A stretch of DNA of 62,603 bases, taken from contig QFQM01000010.1 in assembly GCA_003243255.1 (NCBI GenBank), positions 1-62,603 on the forward strand, read 5' to 3'. Shown here piece by piece: positions 8,612 to 16,229 of the stretch. The notes under the pieces are model-generated. The model was not told the origin of the DNA. It saw nothing but the letters and a program-made list of their open reading frames with translations, and ran no database searches. The DNA is from Flavobacterium psychrophilum. GTDB lineage: Bacteria; Bacteroidota; Bacteroidia; Flavobacteriales; Flavobacteriaceae. A program made the position numbers and the translations under genes. Numbering within the stretch: position 1 is the first letter of the stretch; each line of letters starts with the position of its first letter.

Positions 8612-8781
8612 TTCCCTACGGGAAAGAAACACCTTCGTTCTAATTCTTTTTCTACCAAAATTAAATCGCTACGCGATATACTGAAGGTAAGCTAAACTTA
8701 TAAGCCTCCCTGATTTTCCCGTTAGGGAATATATGTTGGTAGTAAATCGTGAAACATGAATGGTTAATTTCCCGTAGGGAA
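8612..8781. repeat. Cluster of four short palindromes
   Basis: Four small inverted repeats with 3-4 base centres: TTCCC-TAC-GGGAA (8612-8624), ATCGC-TAC-GCGAT (8665-8677), TTCCC-GTTA-GGGAA (8716-8729) and TTCCC-GTA-GGGAA (8769-8781). Three share the same arms. They could be REP-like units or operators of the AraC regulator. The stop of the dehydrogenase lies to the right, so they sit in its 3' region and upstream of the AraC gene. Confidence 0.65.
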
Positions 8782-8791
8782 TCAATAAAAT

Positions 8792-10207
8792 TTACACCAG
8801 CAATGTTTTAGGCTCAACATATTCTTCAAGGCCAAAAGCTCCGTATTCCCTTCCCAATCCGGATTGTTTGAATCCGCCGAATGGCGCCTGAGGATCATGG
8901 CTAAGCGCATTGATCATTACACGACCGGCTACAATTTGAGACGCTACCCTCTTTGCCCTTTGCTCATCGGCAGAACTCACATACGCCTGAAGTCCGTAAT
9001 CGGTATCGTTAGCAATAGCTATAGCATCAGCTTCATCTTTATAAGGGATGATAGAAAGCACCGGGCCAAAGATCTCTTCACGGGCAATGCGCATGTTGTT
9101 ATTTACATTGGTAAATACAGTAGGTTTTACAAAGTTTCCGGCTTCAAGTCCTTCAGGCTGACCTTGTCCACCAACAAGGAGTTCGGCACCTTCTTCAAGA
9201 CCGAGTTTAATATACCCCTGAACGCGATCGTATTGCTTTTTGCTTACCATAGGCCCTACAGCCGTATCGGCATCTGCCGGATTACCAACCTTTACATTTT
9301 CTACAGCTGTTTTTATCAGTTGATTCACTTCATCAAGTTTATCCTCAGGAACCAGCAGCCTTGTTCCTGCGATACATGCCTGCCCACTGTTCATATAGGC
9401 AGCACCAATAGCCATAGGGATAGCTTTTTCAAGATCGGCATCATCAAGGATAATATTAGGCGATTTGCCGCCAAGTTCAAGGGTTACGCGCTTAAGGGTA
9501 TCTATAGCACCACGGGCAATGGATTTACCCACCACGGTAGAGCCTGTAAATGATATCTTGGCAATATCAGGGTGTGCAGTAATGGCATTACCTACCACAG
9601 TACCTAATCCGTTCACTACATTGAACACCCCTTTAGGCAATCCGGCTTCATGGAAACATTCCAACAGCACCTGCGTTTGCAACGCACTCATTTCACTTGG
9701 TTTGATAACGGCTGTACTTCCTGCTGATATTGCCGTAGCGAGTTTGTTGGCAATAAAACTGTTGCTGGCATTCCACGGAGTGATGATACCTACAACGCCA
9801 AGCGGCTGCATCAGTACTTTAGAATGGCCAAGGGTTCTTTCGAATTCAAAAGCCTTAAGGGTTTCAATAGCGGTATTGAATCCGTTAATCACATAGCTCA
9901 CACTCATTTTGCTGAACTGATAGGTGCCGCCATATTCCTGAACCATGACATCGATAAGGTCCTGTTCTCTTCTGGCAACGGCATCGTGCAGCTTTTGCAG
10001 GTAACCGATGCGTTCTTCTTTAGTAGTAAGGGAGAACGTTTTGTAGGCTTCTTTGGCAGCAGCCACGGCAAGGTTCACGTCCTGTTCGTTGCCAAGCACG
10101 ACTTTCCCTATAAGCTGGTTGTTTGCCGGATTTATAAGGTCAAAAAGTTCGGTGCCGTTTGGAGTAACGAATTCACCGTTTACATACATTTTGTCTATTG
10201 TTTTCAT
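8792..10207 (-). CDS. NAD(P)-dependent aldehyde dehydrogenase
   Basis: A 471-residue enzyme of the ALDH superfamily that oxidises an aldehyde to the acid. Catalytic residues are in place: N145 (PWNAS), E244 (LELGGKSPN), C278 (NSGQACIAG), and the coenzyme loop FTGSTVVGKSIARG at about 220-233. The C-terminal EEIFGPVLSIIPY and PFGGFKQSGLGRE motifs are present. The substrate cannot be told from sequence. About 95 bp separate it from the upstream mntH gene, so it may have its own promoter. An AraC regulator follows on the same strand. Confidence 0.92.
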   Translation of the reverse strand: MKTIDKMYVNGEFVTPNGTELFDLINPANNQLIGKVVLGNEQDVNLAVAAAKEAYKTFSLTTKEERIGYLQKLHDAVARREQDLIDVMVQEYGGTYQFSKMSVSYVINGFNTAIETLKAFEFERTLGHSKVLMQPLGVVGIITPWNASNSFIANKLATAISAGSTAVIKPSEMSALQTQVLLECFHEAGLPKGVFNVVNGLGTVVGNAITAHPDIAKISFTGSTVVGKSIARGAIDTLKRVTLELGGKSPNIILDDADLEKAIPMAIGAAYMNSGQACIAGTRLLVPEDKLDEVNQLIKTAVENVKVGNPADADTAVGPMVSKKQYDRVQGYIKLGLEEGAELLVGGQGQPEGLEAGNFVKPTVFTNVNNNMRIAREEIFGPVLSIIPYKDEADAIAIANDTDYGLQAYVSSADEQRAKRVASQIVAGRVMINALSHDPQAPFGGFKQSGLGREYGAFGLEEYVEPKTLLV

Positions 10208-10303
10208 CTTGTTTTTCTTTTAGATTAACAAGACAAAGTTCGTGCGGTTTTCAGCTTTTCATTTTGTTGAAAAGCCCAAGTTTACTTTGTTGAAAAGCTC
10301 ACC

Positions 10304-12190
10304 TTAATCTTTAACGATAAGTACAGGTATACCTACCTTATGCCTAACGGCATCTACCGTAGTACCCAGTATAAGGTCTTTGATCCAGTTGTGCCCGTGT
10401 GCACCCAGTATAAGAATATCAAAGTTACCGGCATTGTTTACAATAAGCGGAATCTGCTTTTTAGGGCTGCCAAAGCTTAATTGTGTAGTTACCTTATAGC
10501 CCTTTTCTTCAAGTGCTGCTTTGTAGTCGTTAAGGTATTTCATATCCGATGCCGTTTCGAAATCGCTGGCCTGATCGCCGTGAAGCATAGCCCCTACGGT
10601 TTCTACCACATGGATAAGCGTATAATTGGCATGTTTACCACCCATCTGCATGGCACTGCCAATACTTTTTACATCTATTTTAGAGAAATCCAGCGCAATG
10701 GCAATATTATTGTACACTTTAGTTCCTGATTGCTCCTGAACGATAACCTCGTCAATGTGCGGTACGTGCGGAACATGTGCCCTGCTCTTCCTTACAAACG
10801 GATTGATGATAATATACAACAGTACCGCTGCTGCCGCAATAGCTACCGGAACGACAAATACCCAGATGTAAACCGGATTTTCGGCTTCGGTAATCCAGCC
10901 TTCAATTTCGTCATACACCAGTTTGGCGTTAAGCGATACAATAACCAATGCTATAGCCCATGAGGCTAATCTCGTCCACCTTCCAATGGCAAATTCGTTC
11001 ATTTTGCTCTTATCACTCACAAAATGGATAAGCGGAATAATGGCAAAGCCTAACTGTAGGCTCAATACCACCTGACTGAATACCAATAACTTTCCGGTAG
11101 ATTCTTCACCAAAATAAAGTATCGTAAAAAAGGCCGGAGCAATGGCGATAAGTCTTGTAATGATACGTCGCACCCACGGTTGTATACGCAGGTTAAGATA
11201 ACCTTCCATTACTATCTGTCCGGCAAGCGTTCCGGTAATGGTAGAGCTTTGTCCCGCAGCAATTAGTGCCAATGCAAACAGTGTCGCCGCCCAGCCCGAA
11301 CCGAGCATAGGTGCCAACAGCTGGTGTGCATCCTGAATATCGGCTACATCGTGCCTTCCGGCTGTGTAGAAGGTGGCTGCTGCCAATATCAATATCGCGG
11401 CATTTACAAAAAACGCCATATTCAGTGCGATAACAGAATCGATAAGGTTATAGCGTATGGCCTGTTTTATACCTTTAAAAGTACGGTCGAATTTTCGTGT
11501 CTGCACCAATGATGAATGCAGGTACAGATTATGCGGCATTACCGTTGCCCCGATAATACCTATAGCAATATACAAAGCCGCATCACTCGGGATAGATGGA
11601 ATGAGTCCTTTGGCTACTTCGGCCATATCGGGCTTTGCAAAGAACATCTCGGCAAGAAAAGAAAGACCTATGATAGCGATAAGTCCTATAATAAATGCCT
11701 CCATTTTCTTGATGCCCTTGTTCATAAGGAACAGTAACAGGAAGGTATCAAACATGGTAATTCCCACACCCCACAATAATGGAATATCGAATAATAATTT
11801 TAATCCTATTGCCATACCCAGCACCTCCGCTAGGTCACAGGCAGCAATAGCTATTTCGGCAAGGCCGTATAAAAAATAATTGATCCCTTTAGAATAGGTT
11901 TCACGCGATGCCTGTGCCAAATCCCTGCGGCTTACGATACCCAGTCGGGCACTAAGGCTTTGCAGCAGCAGCGCCATAATATTACTCATCAACAGTACCC
12001 AAAGCAGGGAATACCCAAACTGGCTACCTCCGGCTATATCGGTGGCCCAGTTACCGGGATCCATATAGCCTACGCTTATCATATAAGCAGGTCCAAAAAA
12101 GGCAAGCACCTTTTTCCATACCGAAGTGTTTTGCCCTACGGCAACCGACTCATGTACTTCTTCAAGCGAATGACTGTTGCGGTGCTCCAT
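10304..12190 (-). CDS. mntH: Nramp Mn2+/Fe2+ transporter fused to a universal stress domain
   Basis: A proton-coupled divalent metal importer of 628 residues. Residues about 25-465 form the Nramp unit with roughly 11 helices; the metal-site motifs DPGNW (44-48) and MPHNLYLHS (218-226) are intact, as is the GQSSTITGTLAGQ loop (313-325). Residues about 490-628 are a universal stress protein (Usp) domain with the nucleotide-binding type end GAHGHNWIKDLILGTTVDAV. Plain MntH proteins are about 410-430 residues, so the tail adds a whole domain. The start is one base after the mntR stop, so mntR-mntH are co-transcribed. The Usp tail may couple transport to ATP or stress state; this is inference. Confidence 0.93.
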   Translation of the reverse strand: MEHRNSHSLEEVHESVAVGQNTSVWKKVLAFFGPAYMISVGYMDPGNWATDIAGGSQFGYSLLWVLLMSNIMALLLQSLSARLGIVSRRDLAQASRETYSKGINYFLYGLAEIAIAACDLAEVLGMAIGLKLLFDIPLLWGVGITMFDTFLLLFLMNKGIKKMEAFIIGLIAIIGLSFLAEMFFAKPDMAEVAKGLIPSIPSDAALYIAIGIIGATVMPHNLYLHSSLVQTRKFDRTFKGIKQAIRYNLIDSVIALNMAFFVNAAILILAAATFYTAGRHDVADIQDAHQLLAPMLGSGWAATLFALALIAAGQSSTITGTLAGQIVMEGYLNLRIQPWVRRIITRLIAIAPAFFTILYFGEESTGKLLVFSQVVLSLQLGFAIIPLIHFVSDKSKMNEFAIGRWTRLASWAIALVIVSLNAKLVYDEIEGWITEAENPVYIWVFVVPVAIAAAAVLLYIIINPFVRKSRAHVPHVPHIDEVIVQEQSGTKVYNNIAIALDFSKIDVKSIGSAMQMGGKHANYTLIHVVETVGAMLHGDQASDFETASDMKYLNDYKAALEEKGYKVTTQLSFGSPKKQIPLIVNNAGNFDILILGAHGHNWIKDLILGTTVDAVRHKVGIPVLIVKD

Positions 12191-12191
12191 A

Positions 12192-12851
12192 TTATAAAGG
12201 TTTTACAAACAGGTTAGACGCTATTTTATTGGATACGGTAACCTGCTTGTCGCCAAGCTTAATCGTTAATGACATATCAAAATCTTCTTTACTGATAACC
12301 TCTATGGCAGAGCCAAGTGCTATCTGTTGCTTATCGAGATACTGAAGGAATGCCGAAGAACTGTCCTTAACCCCCACGCAGATCACTTTTTTGCCAATAG
12401 CAATTTCGCTCAGCAGCTTTTTGTCAATTTTGGCAATCTTTCCGTTTCGGTCAGGGATTGGGTCGCCGTGTGGGTCTTCGGTAGGGAAACCTAAAAATTC
12501 ATCCAGCTTGTTCATTAGCTTATCGCTTTTGATGTGCTCCAGCTGTTCGGCTACATCATGCACTTCGTCCCATGAGAAATCAAGCTTTTCTAAAAGAAAT
12601 ACTTCCCAAAGGCGGTGTTTGCGCACTATCATCAGTGCCATAAATCGGCCCTCTTCGGTAAGTGAAACGCCCTGGTATTTTTTATAGACCACCAGGCCTT
12701 TATCGGCCAGTTTCTGCACCATATCGGTAACCGATGATGGCTTGCTTTCCATCTGGCTGGCAATGGCATTGGTCGTTATCCCTTTAGCCTGGTTAAGGGA
12801 CAAGTGGTATATTACTTTAAGGTAGTTCTCTTCAGAGTAGGTCATTCTCAC
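12192..12851 (-). CDS. mntR: DtxR/MntR family metal-dependent repressor
   Basis: A 219-residue regulator with three parts: an N-terminal winged helix (about 1-65; AIASQMESKPSSVTDMVQKLADKGLV), a dimerisation and metal-binding domain (about 66-140; the helix RKHRLWEVFLLEKL and DEVHDVAEQLEHIKSD hold His and Glu ligands), and a C-terminal FeoA/SH3-like domain (about 145-219). It should repress mntH when Mn or Fe is plentiful. It is the first gene of an mntR-mntH operon with a one-base gap. A candidate operator lies at 12902-12917, overlapping where its own -33 element should be, which suggests autoregulation. Whether it senses Mn(II) or Fe(II) cannot be decided. Confidence 0.9.
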   Translation of the reverse strand: MRMTYSEENYLKVIYHLSLNQAKGITTNAIASQMESKPSSVTDMVQKLADKGLVVYKKYQGVSLTEEGRFMALMIVRKHRLWEVFLLEKLDFSWDEVHDVAEQLEHIKSDKLMNKLDEFLGFPTEDPHGDPIPDRNGKIAKIDKKLLSEIAIGKKVICVGVKDSSSAFLQYLDKQQIALGSAIEVISKEDFDMSLTIKLGDKQVTVSNKIASNLFVKPL

Positions 12852-12866
12852 TGTGCATTATACCTA

Positions 12867-12874
12867 CAAATATA
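12867..12874 (-). promoter_or_regulatory. -7 promoter element for mntR-mntH
   Basis: On the minus strand this reads TATATTTG, a match to TAnnTTTG, 15 bp before the mntR ATG. Confidence 0.5.
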
Positions 12875-12901
12875 GTATAATTTGATTAGTTTAAAAACTT
12901 T

Positions 12902-12917
12902 TTTAGGCAAGACTAAA
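12902..12917. promoter_or_regulatory. Candidate MntR operator
   Basis: A 16-bp dyad, TTTAGGCAAGACTAAA, with arms TTTAG/CTAAA. DtxR-family operators in many bacteria are dyads of the TTAGGnnnnCCTAA kind, so this site matches with one change in the right half. It lies about 28 bp upstream of the mntR -7 element, that is over its -33 region. The divergent bacilliredoxin promoter is about 80 bp away on the other side. Confidence 0.45.
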
Positions 12918-12995
12918 TATTTCGCGGTTTTGTCAGGTTTCTCTCTATCTGTAACAAAAAAGTTTGCGGTTATGAGTTTGGCACAAAAAATGCAT

Positions 12996-13003
12996 TATCT
13001 TTG
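12996..13003 (+). promoter_or_regulatory. -7 promoter element for the bacilliredoxin gene
   Basis: TATCTTTG matches TAnnTTTG, with TTTG at 12977-12980 as a possible -33 element. The 15-bp gap is slightly shorter than usual. The ATG follows 35 bp later. Confidence 0.55.
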
Positions 13004-13038
13004 CAGTAGATAATTAACTTATTAAAGAATACTATATT

Positions 13039-13449
13039 ATGTATCCAGAAGAATTAGTAAAACCAATGCGCGCGGAACTTTCTGACGCAGGTTTTCAGGA
13101 ACTATATACAGCCGATGCGGTAAAAGATGCTATTTCTAAAGAAGGAACTACACTTGTTGTAGTAAACTCTGTATGCGGTTGTGCTGCACGTAATGCAAGA
13201 CCGGGCGCTAAAATGAGCCTTGATAACGGTAAAAAACCGGATAATCTTATTACGGTATTTGCCGGTGTAGATAAAGAAGCGGTAGATGAGGCAAGAGCAA
13301 ACATGTTCCCATTCCCACCGTCATCACCAAGCATGGCATTATTCAAAAACGGTGAGCTTGTACACATGCTTGAGCGTCACCACATTGAAGGCCGCCCTGC
13401 GGATATGATCGCTGAAAATCTTAAAGATGCTTATAACGAGTTCTGCTAA
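13039..13449 (+). CDS. BrxA/BrxB family bacilliredoxin
   Basis: A 136-residue thioredoxin-fold protein of the YphP/YqiW (DUF1094) family. The CGC active site is C46-G-C48 in VVNSVCGCAARNARPG, followed by the family segments FPPSSPSMALFKNGELVHM and ERHHIEGRPADMIAENLKDAY. In Bacillus these enzymes remove bacillithiol from proteins; Bacteroidota also carry them, but whether this organism makes bacillithiol is not shown here. It is a single-gene unit with its own -7 element and a strong terminator. Confidence 0.93.
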   Translation: MYPEELVKPMRAELSDAGFQELYTADAVKDAISKEGTTLVVVNSVCGCAARNARPGAKMSLDNGKKPDNLITVFAGVDKEAVDEARANMFPFPPSSPSMALFKNGELVHMLERHHIEGRPADMIAENLKDAYNEFC

Positions 13450-13470
13450 TTACAGACTCCAAAATAACCT

Positions 13471-13496
13471 AAAGCCACGCCAACAGCGTGGCTTTA
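13471..13496 (+). terminator. Terminator of the bacilliredoxin gene
   Basis: Perfect arms AAAGCCACGC (13471-13480) and GCGTGGCTTT (about 13486-13495) around a CAACA loop, followed by ATTGTTT. Confidence 0.85.
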
Positions 13497-13582
13497 TTGT
13501 TTCAGGTGCTATGCAGGCATACTAAAACTTTTTAGTATTAACTAAAAAGGTACTACTTTTACGCGAATTTTTAGAAACGTTC

Positions 13583-14317
13583 ATGGAAAAGATCTTATCC
13601 TATCCCTTATCCATAATTTATTATTTAGTATTCTTTCTGTTTTTGGTGATATTTCACCCGATACAGTGGATATGCTTTAATGTATTTGGTTACCAGGCCC
13701 ACAAAAAAAGCGTTGACATCCTTAACGGTTTCCTTGTGAGGGCAACCCTTATACTGGGTACTACCTATAAGTTTGAAGGCAGGGAAAAGGTACCGGCAGG
13801 TGTGCCGCTTATTATCGTGGCAAACCACCAGAGCATGAACGACATACCGCCAATCATTTGGTTTATGCGCAAATTTCACCCTAAATTCATCAGTAAGAAA
13901 GAATTAGGCAAAGGAATACCAAGCGTTTCATACAATTTAAGGCATGGAGGTTCCGTTCTTATAGACAGGAAAGACGCAAGACAGTCACTGCCTGTTATTA
14001 AAGGGCTGGGAGAATACATACAGAAGCACAACCGCTCGGCAGTAATTTTTCCGGAAGGAACAAGGAGCAAAACCGGAGAACCTAAGAAATTTAGTGAAAC
14101 CGGACTTAAAGTGCTTTGCAAAGCCGCCCCATCTGCGTACATTGTACCTGTAAGCATAAATAACTCATGGAGACTTGACCGTTTTGGTAAATTCCCTATG
14201 GGATTGGGTAACCGATTGACTTTTACCGTACAGGAGCCTTTTGCTATCAAAGATATTCCTTTTGAGGAAGTGATGGAGAGAACAGAGAATGCCGTTATAC
14301 AAGGAATAAAAAATTAA
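13583..14317 (+). CDS. plsC: 1-acyl-sn-glycerol-3-phosphate acyltransferase
   Basis: A 244-residue membrane acyltransferase that makes phosphatidic acid or a similar lipid. The catalytic Hx4D motif is H82-D87 (NHQSMND), and the phosphate-binding motif FPEGTRS is at 156-162. A hydrophobic N-terminus (residues 10-33) anchors it. It is followed 6 bp later by an acyl-ACP desaturase gene, so both enzymes that set membrane acyl composition are likely co-transcribed. A second PlsC-type gene is at 60630-61382. TACTTTTA, a near match to the -7 motif, lies about 30 bp upstream. Confidence 0.9.
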   Translation: MEKILSYPLSIIYYLVFFLFLVIFHPIQWICFNVFGYQAHKKSVDILNGFLVRATLILGTTYKFEGREKVPAGVPLIIVANHQSMNDIPPIIWFMRKFHPKFISKKELGKGIPSVSYNLRHGGSVLIDRKDARQSLPVIKGLGEYIQKHNRSAVIFPEGTRSKTGEPKKFSETGLKVLCKAAPSAYIVPVSINNSWRLDRFGKFPMGLGNRLTFTVQEPFAIKDIPFEEVMERTENAVIQGIKN

Positions 14318-14323
14318 GAAACT

Positions 14324-15319
14324 ATGTCTACTAAAAACGTTCGCCTGGAAGTAATGAAATTCCTTGAAAAGGATATTGACACTTTCGTGGAAAATTACCT
14401 TATCCCGGTCGAAACCATCTGGCAGCCAAGCGACATGCTGCCTGACTCAAAAAAAGAGACCTTTTTTGAGGATCTTAAAGAACTGCGCGAAATAGCTAAA
14501 GACCTGCCTTACGACTTTTGGGTAGTGCTTGTAGGCGACACTATTACCGAAGAGGCGCTTCCTACCTATGAGTCATGGCTTATGGATGTAGAAGGTGTTG
14601 ACCAGGTAACAGAAGGCGGTAACGGATGGTCGAAATGGGTTCGCCACTGGACAGGCGAAGAGAACCGTCATGGTGACCTGCTTAACAAATACCTTTATCT
14701 GAGCGGACGCGTAAACATGCGCGAAGTAGAGATCACTACGCACCACCTTATCAACGACGGATTTGATATTGGTACCGATCGTGACCCGTACAAAAACTTT
14801 GTATATACCAGCTTCCAGGAGCTAGCCACTTATATATCGCACAACCGTGTATCGCAGCTTGCCAAGAAATTTGGCGACAACAAACTGTCTAAAATGTGTA
14901 AGCTTATTGCCGGAGACGAAATGCGTCACCACATGGCCTACAGCGAATTCGTAGACAGGATATTTAAGGTAGACCCAAGCGAAATGATGCTTGCTTTCCA
15001 GAGCATGATGAAACTTAAGATCGTTATGCCGGCGCACTTCCTTAGAGAGTCGGGCGATGCTTTGGGTAATGCTTTCGAAAGTTTCTCAGACTCTGCACAG
15101 CGTATCGGGGTTTATACCGCTACCGACTATGTAGACATCCTTAAGAAACTGATTGACAAATGGCAGATCGATAAGATCAACGGCCTTACGGCAGAAGCCG
15201 AAAAAGCACGTGATTTCCTTATGAAGCTTCCGGACAGGATGACAAGAATTTCTGAAAGGATCGTTATCCCTGATGAATCGCATATATTTAAATGGGTTAC
15301 ACCAGCCCTTGTAAAATAA
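14324..15319 (+). CDS. Soluble diiron acyl-ACP desaturase
   Basis: A 331-residue ferritin-like diiron enzyme of the plant stearoyl-ACP desaturase family. Iron ligands are visible in the two signature segments EENRH (112-116) and DEMRH (198-202), with a further glutamate in FQELATY (E166). It introduces a double bond into an acyl chain bound to acyl carrier protein and needs oxygen and reductant. Length matches bacterial members (about 330). It directly follows plsC with a 6-bp gap and ends at a hairpin terminator. Confidence 0.92.
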   Translation: MSTKNVRLEVMKFLEKDIDTFVENYLIPVETIWQPSDMLPDSKKETFFEDLKELREIAKDLPYDFWVVLVGDTITEEALPTYESWLMDVEGVDQVTEGGNGWSKWVRHWTGEENRHGDLLNKYLYLSGRVNMREVEITTHHLINDGFDIGTDRDPYKNFVYTSFQELATYISHNRVSQLAKKFGDNKLSKMCKLIAGDEMRHHMAYSEFVDRIFKVDPSEMMLAFQSMMKLKIVMPAHFLRESGDALGNAFESFSDSAQRIGVYTATDYVDILKKLIDKWQIDKINGLTAEAEKARDFLMKLPDRMTRISERIVIPDESHIFKWVTPALVK

Positions 15320-15322
15320 TAT

Positions 15323-15350
15323 AAAGCCGCTCGAAAGAGTGGCTTTTTTT
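15323..15350 (+). terminator. Terminator of the plsC-desaturase unit
   Basis: Stem AAAGCCGCTC/GAGTGGCTTT (one G-T pair) with loop GAAA and a run of seven T. Confidence 0.85.
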
Positions 15351-15399
15351 GACCTCACCCCCTCCCGATAGCTATCGGGACTCTCCAAAGGAGAGGGGA
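15351..15399. repeat. Dispersed repeat, CCTCACCCC/GGAGAGGGG type
   Basis: Holds CCTCACCCC, the palindrome CCCGATAGCTATCGGG and CTCTCCAAAGGAGAG. The same words recur at 28043-28153, 43121-43243 and 53252-53309. No coding content. Confidence 0.65.
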
Positions 15400-15441
15400 G
15401 TAGCTTCACACATTTAATTTAATAATGCTCTTATAACGTTC

Positions 15442-15518
15442 TGTCATTGCGAGGAGGTACGACGAAGCAATCTCAAATTTAGATTGCCACACTTCGCTGC
15501 TCTCCGTTCGCAATGACA
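15442..15518. repeat. MITE-like palindromic element, TGTCATTGCGA ends
   Basis: A 77-bp element bounded by TGTCATTGCGA on the left and its inverse TCGCAATGACA on the right. It contains GAAGCAATCT near one end and AGATTGC near the middle, so the arms fold over most of the length. Its ends resemble those at 44537-44604 and 47177-47271. No open frame. Confidence 0.7.
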
Positions 15519-15581
15519 ACTCTTTCTTATACCAATCAAATTTAATTAGCACAATTCACTCTTTACTCCTAACTTTATTGC

Positions 15582-16229
15582 ATGAATAACCTCATCGACA
15601 TCACTAAAACTTTTGTAAAAGCACAGCTCGCACAGGCCGAAGGCGGTCACGACTGGTTTCATATTGAGCGGGTGTACAATAACGCTTTGCTAATCGCAAA
15701 AGGGGAAGAATGTAATCTTGAGGTGGTTCAGTTAGGGGCTTTGCTGCACGATATTGCCGACAGCAAATTCCACGACGGTGATGAAACCGTTGGCCCGTCA
15801 ATGGCATGGCAGTTTCTCCAGGCGCAAAACGTAGAAGAAGAAACTATCATCCATGTGGTGAATATAATCGAGAACATTTCATTTAAGGGTGGCAACTACG
15901 AAATGAAATTCCACTCCATAGAACTGGATATCGTTCAGGATGCCGACAGACTCGATGCCCTTGGCGCGATAGGAATTGCACGTACATTCAACTACGGCGG
16001 CTTTAAGAACAGGGCATTGTATGACCCTTCTATTCCGCCAAACCTCAATATGACCAAAGAGGAATACAAGGCCACTACTGCCCCAACCCTTAATCACTTT
16101 TACGAAAAACTACTATTGCTTAAAGACCGTATGAATACGCCAACGGGCAAAACCATTGCCGAAAGCCGCCACCAGTACATGGTTGATTTCCTTGAGCAGT
16201 TTTACTCCGAGTGGGAGGGTGAGAAATAA
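15582..16229 (+). CDS. HD domain metal-dependent phosphohydrolase
   Basis: A 215-residue HD-superfamily protein. Metal-ligand residues fit the HD pattern: H23/D24 and H27 in GGHDWFHIERV, H56-D57 in LLHDIADSKF, and the late aspartate in IVQDADRLDALGAIG. The substrate is probably a nucleotide or phosphoester, but is unknown; relatives include E. coli YedJ. The 3' end overlaps the convergent gene at 16202 by 28 bp. Confidence 0.85.
   Translation: MNNLIDITKTFVKAQLAQAEGGHDWFHIERVYNNALLIAKGEECNLEVVQLGALLHDIADSKFHDGDETVGPSMAWQFLQAQNVEEETIIHVVNIIENISFKGGNYEMKFHSIELDIVQDADRLDALGAIGIARTFNYGGFKNRALYDPSIPPNLNMTKEEYKATTAPTLNHFYEKLLLLKDRMNTPTGKTIAESRHQYMVDFLEQFYSEWEGEK

Noticed and set aside
8864..10228. 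Plus-strand frames of 229, 143 and 134 codons
   Set aside because: Antisense shadows of the aldehyde dehydrogenase gene.
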